Assembly (NCBI GenBank): GCA_020056025.1
Contig: JAGVIO010000140.1
Location: 1-5,608 of the forward strand
DNA: 5,608 bases
Reading direction: 5' to 3'
Source: an archaeon
GTDB lineage: Archaea > Nanobdellota > Nanobdellia > Woesearchaeales > WJKL01
How positions within the stretch are numbered: position 1 is the first letter of the stretch; every line of letters starts with the position of its first letter. This document shows positions 1 to 4,433 of the stretch, one piece after another. The notes under the pieces are model-generated. The model worked only from the letters and a program-made list of their open reading frames with translations, made no database searches and was not told the DNA's origin. Both the position numbers and the translations under genes were made by a program.

Positions 1-3
1 AAT

Positions 4-10
4 GAAGGAG
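4..10 (+). promoter_or_regulatory. Shine-Dalgarno deciding the GTG start at 19
   Basis: GAAGGAG sits 8 nt before GTG at 19 and matches the archaeal anti-SD. In frame 2, ATG AAG GAG TCC TGA (2-16) could be the last codons of an upstream gene ending 2 nt before this start, which would put both genes in one operon. The window edge prevents a decision. Confidence 0.5.
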
Positions 11-18
11 TCCTGAAA

Positions 19-501
19 GTGATCAAGAACGAAGATATACACAAAGTTGCAGACAAGCTGATGGACTTGGCAAACCATTCATTCAAAGCAAAGGGAAAAT
101 GGATCCAGATTGTCAGCAAGCCAGAGATAGAGGCATTGGCAGCAGACGCAATCCTGAATTCAGATGCAACAATAATTGACGAGAGGACAATCAGGCTTCT
201 CATTGAAAATTCTCCGAATCTTACTATGCTTATGGAGCAGCGCCTTGAGCAGAAGATTGAGCCGAACAAAAACAACATAAAGGAATTCAAGAATATCCTT
301 AAGGATGTCAGGGTCTTAAGGTCAACAGAGCTTGTAACAATAGCGTACAAGATAGGCTTGCTGGACAAATATCTTATAAAAGAAGAGCCTGAAAAAAAAG
401 CAAGGGTAAAGCTTCTGAATGCAATCCTCTGGGCAGTCAAGGTAAGGGGCTGCGCGATATCGCACGAAGAGATTGACCAGATAGTGAAGCTGGAAGCATG
501 A
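19..501 (+). CDS. Hypothetical helical soluble protein, co-operonic with M50 protease
   Basis: I do not recognise this 160-residue protein. It is charged, predicted mostly alpha-helical, and has no signal peptide or membrane segment, so it is probably cytoplasmic. The region around residues 50-65 (DATIIDERTIRLLIEN) and the C-terminal third (about 125-158) look like short helical bundles; no catalytic motif is visible. The start is GTG, chosen because GAAGGAG at 4-10 lies 8 nt upstream at good Shine-Dalgarno spacing. The frame is, however, open back to the first base, so a longer protein beginning outside the window cannot be excluded. The ORF ends in ATGA, overlapping the start of the site-2-protease-like gene by 4 nt, so the two are very probably co-translated and may act together. 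That functional link is inferred from context only. Confidence 0.75.
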   Translation: MIKNEDIHKVADKLMDLANHSFKAKGKWIQIVSKPEIEALAADAILNSDATIIDERTIRLLIENSPNLTMLMEQRLEQKIEPNKNNIKEFKNILKDVRVLRSTELVTIAYKIGLLDKYLIKEEPEKKARVKLLNAILWAVKVRGCAISHEEIDQIVKLEA

Positions 502-1094
502 AATTCTCAAACCAGGAAATAATCGACCTTGCAAAAGCATGGCTTATCCTGTCAATAGCATTTGCAGTTTTGTTGCAGGGCATTACATTTTCAACATTTG
601 CAAATATATTCACATCAGGTTTTGCAGCAGCAGCATTGATTTCAGCATTTACAGTAGGCATTGGCTTCCTGCTTCATGAATTAAGCCATAAATTCCTTGC
701 GCAGAAATATGGCTGTTTTGCAGAATTCCATTCATTTGACAAGATGCTTTACTTTGCACTGTTCATCAGCTTTTTCGGCTTTATCTTTGCAGCTCCAGGA
801 GCAGTATTCATAAAAGGCTATGTTGGCATCGCAAGAAATGGAAAGATCTCAGCAGCAGGCATAATAGCAAACCTCTGCCTTGCTTTATTGTTTCTCGCAA
901 TATGGATCTTCACCCCTTTCACAACAATTGCCTATTACGGCTTCTACATCAACTCATGGCTTGCATTATTCAATCTTATCCCAATAGGCAATTTCGACGG
1001 TGTAAAAGTGCTGCAGTACAGCAAAAAGCTGTATGTTCTGCTGGCAATAGTTGCAGGAATATTGATGATAGTAAATTCCTATATCTCAGTATAG
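498..1094 (+). CDS. M50 / site-2 protease family membrane metalloprotease
   Basis: Intramembrane zinc metalloprotease of the M50 (site-2 protease) family; such enzymes cleave membrane-embedded substrates within the bilayer. The 198-residue protein is almost wholly hydrophobic with about five to six membrane segments (roughly 12-32, 40-60, 84-107, 117-140, 145-162, 176-196). The zinc motif HELSH is at residues 60-64 (His60, Glu61, His64). The third ligand is supplied by the NLIP...FDG element near the C-terminus (Asn159 to Gly168, Asp167 the likely ligand). A PG element (AAPGAVFIKG, 98-107) and a GIIAN element (121-125), matching the family's G-x-x-x-N helix motif, lie between them. No PDZ or CBS domain is present, so it is a minimal core form. 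The ATG overlaps the preceding stop (ATGA), implying translational coupling. The substrate is unknown; family assignment is firm. Confidence 0.93.
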   Translation: MKFSNQEIIDLAKAWLILSIAFAVLLQGITFSTFANIFTSGFAAAALISAFTVGIGFLLHELSHKFLAQKYGCFAEFHSFDKMLYFALFISFFGFIFAAPGAVFIKGYVGIARNGKISAAGIIANLCLALLFLAIWIFTPFTTIAYYGFYINSWLALFNLIPIGNFDGVKVLQYSKKLYVLLAIVAGILMIVNSYISV

Positions 1095-1182
1095 GGTATC
1101 ATAGTGCAGAGTAGGATATAGAAAACTATTGCAGATTTCATCCATATACAGATTGCGCATTAAATGAACATTTAAGTATACA

Positions 1183-1200
1183 ATTTTCATTTTTATCTTT
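1183..1200 (+). terminator. Candidate T-rich terminator of the protease operon
   Basis: A T-rich stretch (ATTTTCATTTTTATCTTT) about 90 nt after the protease stop, with no strong hairpin. Archaeal termination typically needs only U-tracts, so this could end the operon before the promoter of the zinc-ribbon gene. Confidence 0.35.
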
Positions 1201-1211
1201 GCAGTAGTCAT

Positions 1212-1231
1212 AAAAAAAGGTAATATTTATA
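1212..1231 (+). promoter_or_regulatory. Candidate BRE/TATA promoter of the DUF5679 gene
   Basis: A purine-rich AAAAAAAGG tract followed by TAATATTTATA resembles an archaeal BRE plus TATA box. Transcription would start near 1252-1256, giving a leader of about 70 nt before the ATG at 1323. A second TATA-like string (AGTATATAGG, about 1245-1254) is an alternative. The 228-nt gap 1095-1322 holds no ORF or RNA gene that I recognise. Confidence 0.4.
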
Positions 1232-1322
1232 TTCTAATAGCAATAGTATATAGGAAAACTCAGGATTTTAAGTATACTTGGGGTTTAATTAGGGTTAAAA
1301 AATAAAACATAAGGGTGAAATT

Positions 1323-1472
1323 ATGGCAGAAGGAAGATGTATGAAATGCAAAAAGCAAGTTCAGATAAAAGATGGCAAAGAAGTAGTTATGAAGAATGGC
1401 ATGAAAGCAATGAAAGGCGTATGCCCTCACTGCGGAACAAAAGTCTTCAGGATTCTAGGAAAAGCTAAGTAA
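1323..1472 (+). CDS. DUF5679 family small zinc-ribbon protein
   Basis: A 49-residue protein with two CxxC knuckles (Cys6/Cys9 and Cys34/Cys37, the latter CPHC), the arrangement expected to bind one zinc as a zinc ribbon. The pattern of an N-terminal CMKCK, a central VVMKNGMKAMKG segment and a C-terminal GTKVFRILGK is that of the DUF5679 family, common in DPANN archaea and of unknown function. It is highly basic (many Lys), so nucleic-acid or ribosome binding is plausible, but this is inference. The start is well supported by GGTGA at 1314-1318, 4 nt before the ATG, matching the archaeal anti-SD. It appears monocistronic: a candidate promoter lies about 90 nt upstream and long T tracts follow directly. 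Confidence 0.9.
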   Translation: MAEGRCMKCKKQVQIKDGKEVVMKNGMKAMKGVCPHCGTKVFRILGKAK

Positions 1473-1480
1473 GAATTTCT

Positions 1481-1523
1481 GATTTTTATTTTTTTTCTTT
1501 TTTTTGATTGTTTTTTTCAATCA
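1481..1523 (+). terminator. T-tract terminator with small hairpin after DUF5679 gene
   Basis: Successive T runs (about 1481-1505) begin about 10 nt after the stop codon. They are followed by TGATTG-T7-CAATCA (1505-1523), a 6-bp stem with a seven-T loop. This is a strong archaeal U-run terminator. Confidence 0.65.
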
Positions 1524-1524
1524 G

Positions 1525-1587
1525 TCATTTCTTCTTTATCACAAATGCAATATGCGATAGCCAGAGCTGTGAATATATAGGTAATAC
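1525..1587 (-). pseudogene. Possible relic of a surface-protein C-terminal tail (IAFVIKKK-stop)
   Basis: Read on the - strand, the last codons encode IAFVIKKK followed by TGA (stop at 1525-1527). They are the same eight residues and nearly the same bases as the end of the orphan sorting tail at 3066-3200. Upstream in the same frame, VLPIYS (about 1570-1587) could be a decayed counterpart of VVPEFS, with most of the membrane segment deleted, before a stop at about 1588-1590. No start codon or intact gene is present. The 25-nt similarity (23 identities) is seen directly; the gene-relic interpretation, especially the VLPIYS part, is inference, and that part also overlaps operator-like sequence. 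Confidence 0.35.
1527..1551. repeat. Left copy of 25-bp direct repeat flanking the AbiE-like cassette
   Basis: Matches 3068-3092 at 23 of 25 positions (differences at 1537 T/G and 1546 T/A), same orientation. The two copies bracket the operator region and both toxin-antitoxin genes, leaving about 1.5 kb between them. Confidence 0.5.
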
Positions 1588-1600
1588 TTATATGCCTTTC

Positions 1601-1697
1601 AATTAACCTATATATAGGTTGTTAACGATTAACATCTAATAATTATTCAACCTTTTTTGTTAACATTTAACCAAACCTAATTAACCTATATATAGGT
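1601..1697. promoter_or_regulatory. Paired palindromic operators of the AbiE-like operon
   Basis: The 19-bp string AATTAACCTATATATAGGT occurs identically at 1601-1619 and 1679-1697, 78 bp apart. Each contains a perfect palindrome (16 bp at 1605-1620, 14 bp at 1684-1697). The downstream palindrome directly abuts the TATA box, where a bound repressor would block TBP/TFB. Related half-sites lie at 1574-1584 (TATATAGGTAA) and 1716-1725 (AATTAACCTA), the latter just before the start codon. TTGTTAA-type strings recur at 1619, 1657 and 1711. AbiEi proteins are known to repress their own promoter by cooperative binding to two inverted repeats; the winged-helix protein encoded just downstream is the natural candidate here. 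Confidence 0.7.
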
Positions 1698-1699
1698 AA

Positions 1700-1710
1700 C
1701 CTTTATATAC
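1700..1710 (+). promoter_or_regulatory. TATA box of the AbiE-like operon, leaderless start
   Basis: CTTTATATAC is a good archaeal TATA box. Its centre lies about 27 nt upstream of the ATG at 1733, so transcription should begin at or within a few bases of the start codon. Consistent with a leaderless mRNA, no Shine-Dalgarno precedes the ATG. A similar arrangement (TATATAGGTAA then CTTATATG, 1574-1594) may be a second, upstream promoter or a duplicated relic. Confidence 0.6.
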
Positions 1711-1732
1711 TTGTTAATTAACCTAACTAATC

Positions 1733-2320
1733 ATGGAAAAAAGAAATATAAAAAACCTGAGGATTATAAGAATACTGCTGGATAACCCAGATGGAAGCCT
1801 GACAAAATACAAAATATCCAAAAAGGCAGAATGCTCTGCCCCTTGGGTTATTGAATTTTTAAGGAATCTTGAAGAAAAAAAGATTGTTAAAGGGACTAAA
1901 GTGTTGGATATTGACAGGCTTGTAGATTTCTATATACAGACAATGTCTAAACTGAAATACATTGATTTTTTTGTAAAAAATCCGATTGATTTTCTTAAAA
2001 GAATAAGGTTAAACTATGCTTTAACAACTTATGCTGCTGAAAATTATTTCACGCGCCAGCTTTTTCTGACAAGATATGATATTTATGTCCAGGAAAAAGA
2101 TTTCAAAGAATGGAAATCCATTATCATGAAAAAGGGGCTTATCGGAAAAGGCAATTTCAGGCTTATAATAGCATACGATAAAAAGATATTCGATGAATCA
2201 GCAAAAATCAAGGGTATGAATATTGTTTCAGTGCCTCTCTTATTGATTGACCTTAAGCATGAAGGAGGGGTATGCATGGAATCTTATTCCCTGCTGAAAC
2301 AAAATGTACGAAAACATTGA
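1733..2320 (+). CDS. AbiEi-like winged-helix antitoxin / autorepressor (type IV TA)
   Basis: Predicted antitoxin and transcriptional repressor of an AbiE-type toxin-antitoxin pair. Residues about 5-58 form a winged-helix DNA-binding domain: helices at RIIRILLDNPD and TKYKISKKAECS, recognition helix APWVIEFLRNLEEKKIV, then the wing. Residues about 92-190 resemble the C-terminal domain of AbiEi-family regulators. There is an ALTTYAAENYF helix, an IYVQEKDFKEW segment, GKGNFRLIIAYDKKIF, and the characteristic GMNIVSVPLLLIDLKHEGG, corresponding to the family's pattern 'vVS..QLylDL...gG'. The length of 195 fits. The start is the first ATG after a well-placed TATA box (leaderless). The palindromic operator pair just upstream supports autorepression. 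The 3' end overlaps the nucleotidyltransferase gene by 17 nt. The gene looks clearly more AT-rich than the upstream operon, hinting at acquisition. Family assignment is from pattern memory, not a search. Confidence 0.8.
   Translation: MEKRNIKNLRIIRILLDNPDGSLTKYKISKKAECSAPWVIEFLRNLEEKKIVKGTKVLDIDRLVDFYIQTMSKLKYIDFFVKNPIDFLKRIRLNYALTTYAAENYFTRQLFLTRYDIYVQEKDFKEWKSIIMKKGLIGKGNFRLIIAYDKKIFDESAKIKGMNIVSVPLLLIDLKHEGGVCMESYSLLKQNVRKH
2263..2278 (+). promoter_or_regulatory. Strong internal Shine-Dalgarno near the toxin start
   Basis: AGGAGGGG (2263-2270) inside the antitoxin gene is the strongest anti-SD match in the window. It is 33 nt from the toxin ATG at 2304, too far for direct use, and the toxin frame has a stop at 2295-2297, so no earlier toxin start exists. 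It is well spaced (5 nt) for ATG 2276, which is in the antitoxin frame and would make a 14-residue peptide ending at 2320. It could load ribosomes that terminate at 2320 and restart at 2304. It may also simply reflect the Glu-Gly-Gly codons. Confidence 0.3.
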
Positions 2321-3065
2321 GACAGAGATATCCTATAGATACCTCTCAAAAGTAATCTCAAGGCTTGATGAGCCAATCTGCATTCTTGGCGGCTGGGCAG
2401 TCTTCTTTGCAGTGAATGAAAATTTCAAAAAACATTCCGGAAGGGTATATCTTGGCTCAAGGGACATTGATTTAGGATTCAATACTGTCTCGTCATTCAA
2501 AAAATCTGCTTTAATACTTGAAAAAGAATTGGGATTTGAATTTGTCTCTTTCCGGTATTTCAAGAACATCCATTCTGAAACAGGAAAAGAATTGCAATCC
2601 CAGGAATCAAAGAAACTTCCGCAGCATATGTTTTTTCCGCTTTATGTTGACATCATCTTCTCATATACAAACAGTGCGCTTAAAAAAGAAATAGGGTTTG
2701 CACCTGTTGATGAGCCTCTCCTTAAGCATGTTTTTGAGAAAGGAAAGGGGATAATAGCAACTGAATACGGGAAAAAGCTTCTTTTGCCAATGCCTGAAAT
2801 ATTGCTTGCGACAAAAATCAATTCAGCGCCGAATCGTGATAAAGCGCATAAGAAAATAAAAGATATTTGCGACATTACAGCATTGTGCCTTTTTTCAGGC
2901 AAAGAACTTAATGAAATAATCAAAAGCGCCAAAAAGATATCTCCTGAAAAGTCAATTGCTAAGTTTTTAGCTGCTGATTTTAGCGATGCTATTAAGGAAT
3001 GCTCAAAAATATTGAATATAGAATTAAATCTGGTTAATTCTGTCATTAATAAAATAAGAGAATAG
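2304..3065 (+). CDS. AbiEii-like nucleotidyltransferase, probable toxin of type IV TA pair
   Basis: Predicted nucleotidyltransferase of the DNA polymerase beta-like fold, the toxin partner of the preceding AbiEi-like gene. Visible motifs in order: ILGGWAVFF (28-35), the GG(W/H)A variant of the substrate-binding GS loop; SRDIDLGF (52-59), with Asp54 and Asp56 as metal-binding carboxylates; and LYVDIIF (113-119), with Asp116 as the third acidic residue. A basic helix, NRDKAHKKIKDICDITAL (177-194), matches the 'R..KD..DI..L' segment of AbiEii/DUF1814-type proteins. AbiEii enzymes use nucleotides to block growth, and related MenT toxins modify tRNA; the target here is unknown. At 253 residues it is compact for the family. 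The catalytic residues look intact. It lacks its own Shine-Dalgarno and starts 17 nt inside the antitoxin gene, so expression is probably coupled. It ends one base before the stop codon of the opposed orphan tail. Confidence 0.82.
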   Translation: MYENIETEISYRYLSKVISRLDEPICILGGWAVFFAVNENFKKHSGRVYLGSRDIDLGFNTVSSFKKSALILEKELGFEFVSFRYFKNIHSETGKELQSQESKKLPQHMFFPLYVDIIFSYTNSALKKEIGFAPVDEPLLKHVFEKGKGIIATEYGKKLLLPMPEILLATKINSAPNRDKAHKKIKDICDITALCLFSGKELNEIIKSAKKISPEKSIAKFLAADFSDAIKECSKILNIELNLVNSVINKIRE

Positions 3066-3200
3066 CTATTTCTTCTTGATCACAAAAGCAATTCCAATCC
3101 CAGCCAATATAATTACCAGGAAAATGCCTATTGCTGAGAATTCAGGGACTACTTTAGAATTATTGTTCCAATAATCTCCTCCTGCTCCGCTGCTGACTAT
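3066..3200 (-). pseudogene. Orphan VPEF-type sorting tail (C-terminal remnant of a surface protein)
   Basis: A 44-codon open stretch on the - strand, bounded upstream by an in-frame TAA (3201-3203), encodes a textbook archaeal C-terminal sorting signal. It has a Gly/Ser/Asn-rich linker (SSGAGGDYWNNNSK, residues 3-16), the VVPEFS motif (17-22), a membrane segment (about 22-41) and the basic end IKKK. Such tripartite tails (PEF-CTERM and related) direct processing by archaeosortase-type enzymes in surface proteins. There is no ATG, GTG or TTG start at its head and no protein body, so it is best read as the surviving 3' end of a truncated gene. It lies in a different frame from the upstream surface-protein gene (3223-4350), which has its own complete membrane tail. 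The stop abuts the convergent nucleotidyltransferase stop with no gap. The translation is certain; the remnant status is inferred. Confidence 0.6.
3068..3092. repeat. Right copy of 25-bp direct repeat flanking the AbiE-like cassette
   Basis: Partner of 1527-1551 (23/25 identical). Here it is the 3' end of the orphan sorting tail, coding for IAFVIKKK on the - strand. On the + strand it gives a pyrimidine-rich TTTCTTCTT directly after the toxin stop, which could also help terminate the toxin transcript. Confidence 0.5.
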
Positions 3201-3222
3201 TTATTTAAAAATATTAACTTTC

Positions 3223-4350
3223 CTACACTCTTTTCCTCAGCATCAGATAAAATACAATCGCGATTACAAACACAATTATTGTTGAGATTATCATGACAAT
3301 TGCTCCAGTAGGCAGTCCTGCTTCAACAGCAGCAGGCTTCTCAGCTTTTGCGCATGCTTCGCAAGGCCCTCCGCAGTCAACTCCTTCCTCTCCCTGGTTC
3401 TGTAATCCATCATAGCAGGTTTCAGCAGGAGCAGCAGTTCCTGGCTTGCAGTCTCTTTCTGTCTCTGGCTTATTGAATGTTGTTCCGCAGCCATATATCT
3501 CCACGCATTCTCTTGTCTGCTTTCCAGAAGCAGGGCATGATGCAGGAATCCAGTCATAGCATCTCCATTTTTCAACACATTTGCAGCTCTGGGTTTCAGC
3601 AGGCTTTGTAGAAAGAACATTGCAATTCTTTGAATCAGTGCATTTTCTTGTCTGCATATTCTTTATGCATTCAGACCAGTCAGTGCATTGCCAGTCGCTC
3701 ACACATCTAGCAGCCCCGCCTCCACCACCGCCACCTCCGCCTCCACCGCCAGCACCGCCAGACGGAACACTAGGCGCAGAAGGTACGCCTGGAGCAGTAG
3801 GAGCAGAAGGTGCAGCAGGAGTAATAGGAGCAGAAATACTTATTGAAGTATCTCCGGTTATTTCTGCTGAAACAACTCCTCCTGTGCTGTTTGTCACTAG
3901 GAAGATGCCGGAAAAATCAGCTGAAGAATCAATCGTGATTGTATAAGTTATTGTTGAATCTTGTACAGAAGGTGCTCCTTCAATCCCGTCAATGAAAATC
4001 CATTCAATATTATTGTCCCTTATCGAGCCGTTGTGCGATATCTGGCTTATACTGCCATCTGGAATATTTTCCCGGACACCTATCATAAGCGGATGGTTTC
4101 CAGGGACTAATCTCAGATCAAGTGTAACATTGAAAGGAACGCCTACTATGGCTGAAGAAGGCAGATGCCTTTCCAAACTTGCATAATCAAATATACCAAA
4201 TGCTTTTCCGGCAAAGCTCTCTTTGAAATATTTGAATGTGGGGATTGCTATAGCAATAACTATCAAAATAAAAAACGAGACTAGAAGGATGCCTTTTATC
4301 ATCTCTTTTTTCGAATGTTTTTTTGGATTATATCTCCCTTGTTTACGCAT
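3223..4350 (-). CDS. Surface protein: beta-sandwich domain, poly-Gly linker, TSP1-like Cys modules, double membrane anchor
   Basis: Probable cell-surface adhesion or envelope protein of 375 residues. In order: a basic N-terminus and membrane anchor (about 19-38); a beta-rich domain (about 62-172) ending in AEITGDTSISI, like the small beta-sandwich domains of archaeal surface proteins; and a Pro/Ala/Ser linker (177-197). A run of 12 glycines (201-212) follows. Two cysteine modules come next, CVSDWQCTDWSECIKNMQTR (216-235 onward) and CVEKWRCYDW...RECVEIYGCG (258-289); their W-x-C-x-D-W and QTR patterns resemble thrombospondin type 1 repeats. A CYDGLQNQGEEGVDCGGPC motif (312-330) and a C-terminal membrane segment (about 348-370) with RKR complete it. 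Sequons at Asn74, 107 and 154 could be glycosylated. The ATG has AGGTG 5 nt upstream (4356-4360). The ligand is unknown. Confidence 0.85.
   Translation of the reverse strand: MRKQGRYNPKKHSKKEMIKGILLVSFFILIVIAIAIPTFKYFKESFAGKAFGIFDYASLERHLPSSAIVGVPFNVTLDLRLVPGNHPLMIGVRENIPDGSISQISHNGSIRDNNIEWIFIDGIEGAPSVQDSTITYTITIDSSADFSGIFLVTNSTGGVVSAEITGDTSISISAPITPAAPSAPTAPGVPSAPSVPSGGAGGGGGGGGGGGGAARCVSDWQCTDWSECIKNMQTRKCTDSKNCNVLSTKPAETQSCKCVEKWRCYDWIPASCPASGKQTRECVEIYGCGTTFNKPETERDCKPGTAAPAETCYDGLQNQGEEGVDCGGPCEACAKAEKPAAVEAGLPTGAIVMIISTIIVFVIAIVFYLMLRKRV
3715..3750 (-). repeat. Twelve-glycine codon tract in the surface-protein gene
   Basis: Twelve consecutive Gly codons (GGN, mixed third bases GGC/GGT/GGA/GGG) form a GC-rich island inside AT-rich DNA. 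They make a flexible spacer between the Pro/Ala linker and the cysteine modules. The mixed codons argue that the tract is maintained as protein sequence and is not a simple slippage repeat, although its length may still vary between strains. Confidence 0.8.
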
Positions 4351-4355
4351 CTAAG

Positions 4356-4390
4356 CACCTGATAGAAAATATAGGGTGTATATTTATAAA
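4356..4390 (-). promoter_or_regulatory. TATA box and Shine-Dalgarno of the surface-protein gene
   Basis: On the - strand, TTTATAAATA (4381-4390) is a good TATA box. A start near 4360 would give a leader of about ten bases containing AGGTG (4356-4360), 5 nt before the ATG. This suggests the gene has its own promoter even though the lipoprotein gene lies 83 nt upstream on the same strand. Confidence 0.55.
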
Positions 4391-4433
4391 CATTACTAAA
4401 ATTAATAAATTGTTAAAATGGTTTTTTGCAAAG

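Larger units (their letters stand above)
1171..1279 (+). repeat. 11-bp direct repeat TTTAAGTATAC; second copy part of a 10-bp palindrome
   Basis: TTTAAGTATAC occurs at 1171-1181 and 1267-1277. The second copy extends into the perfect palindrome AAGTATACTT (1270-1279). The copies bracket the candidate TATA box of the zinc-ribbon gene, the second falling inside its predicted leader, so they could be regulator sites. AT-rich composition makes chance possible. Confidence 0.3.

Noticed and set aside
437..661. Minus-strand open frames opposite the first two genes
   Set aside because: They are shadows of the coupled operon; the + strand frames carry the HELSH motif and the ATGA overlap.
902..1114. 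70-codon + strand frame overlapping the end of the protease gene
   Set aside because: It is out of frame with a clear M50 C-terminal domain, and its residue composition is unlike a real protein.
1281..1299. GGGTTTAA/GGGTTAAA strings resembling telomere or origin repeats
   Set aside because: There are only two imperfect units in an AT-rich leader, with no further copies nearby.
1601..1697. Two repeats with a spacer considered as a minimal CRISPR
   Set aside because: The repeats are palindromic 19-mers at a promoter, there are only two, the interval holds other regulator-like motifs, and no cas gene is present; operators explain them better.
2272..2352. 26-codon frame starting at ATG 2272 after the internal SD
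   Set aside because: The SD is only 1 nt from this ATG and the peptide overlaps both TA genes out of frame with no recognisable feature; ATG 2276 is better spaced.
2642..3046. 134-codon open frame on the - strand inside the nucleotidyltransferase gene
   Set aside because: It lies opposite a gene with intact catalytic motifs, and has no recognisable domain, promoter or SD.
3581..3946. Open frame on the + strand with a poly-proline run
   Set aside because: It is the antisense of the Gly/Pro/Ala linker and cysteine region of the surface-protein gene on the - strand, which has a signal anchor, recognised modules, an SD and a promoter.
3066..4350. Frameshift or recoding joining the surface-protein gene to the VPEF tail
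   Set aside because: The surface protein already ends in a complete membrane helix with RKR, the tail is in another frame, and an in-frame stop precedes it.
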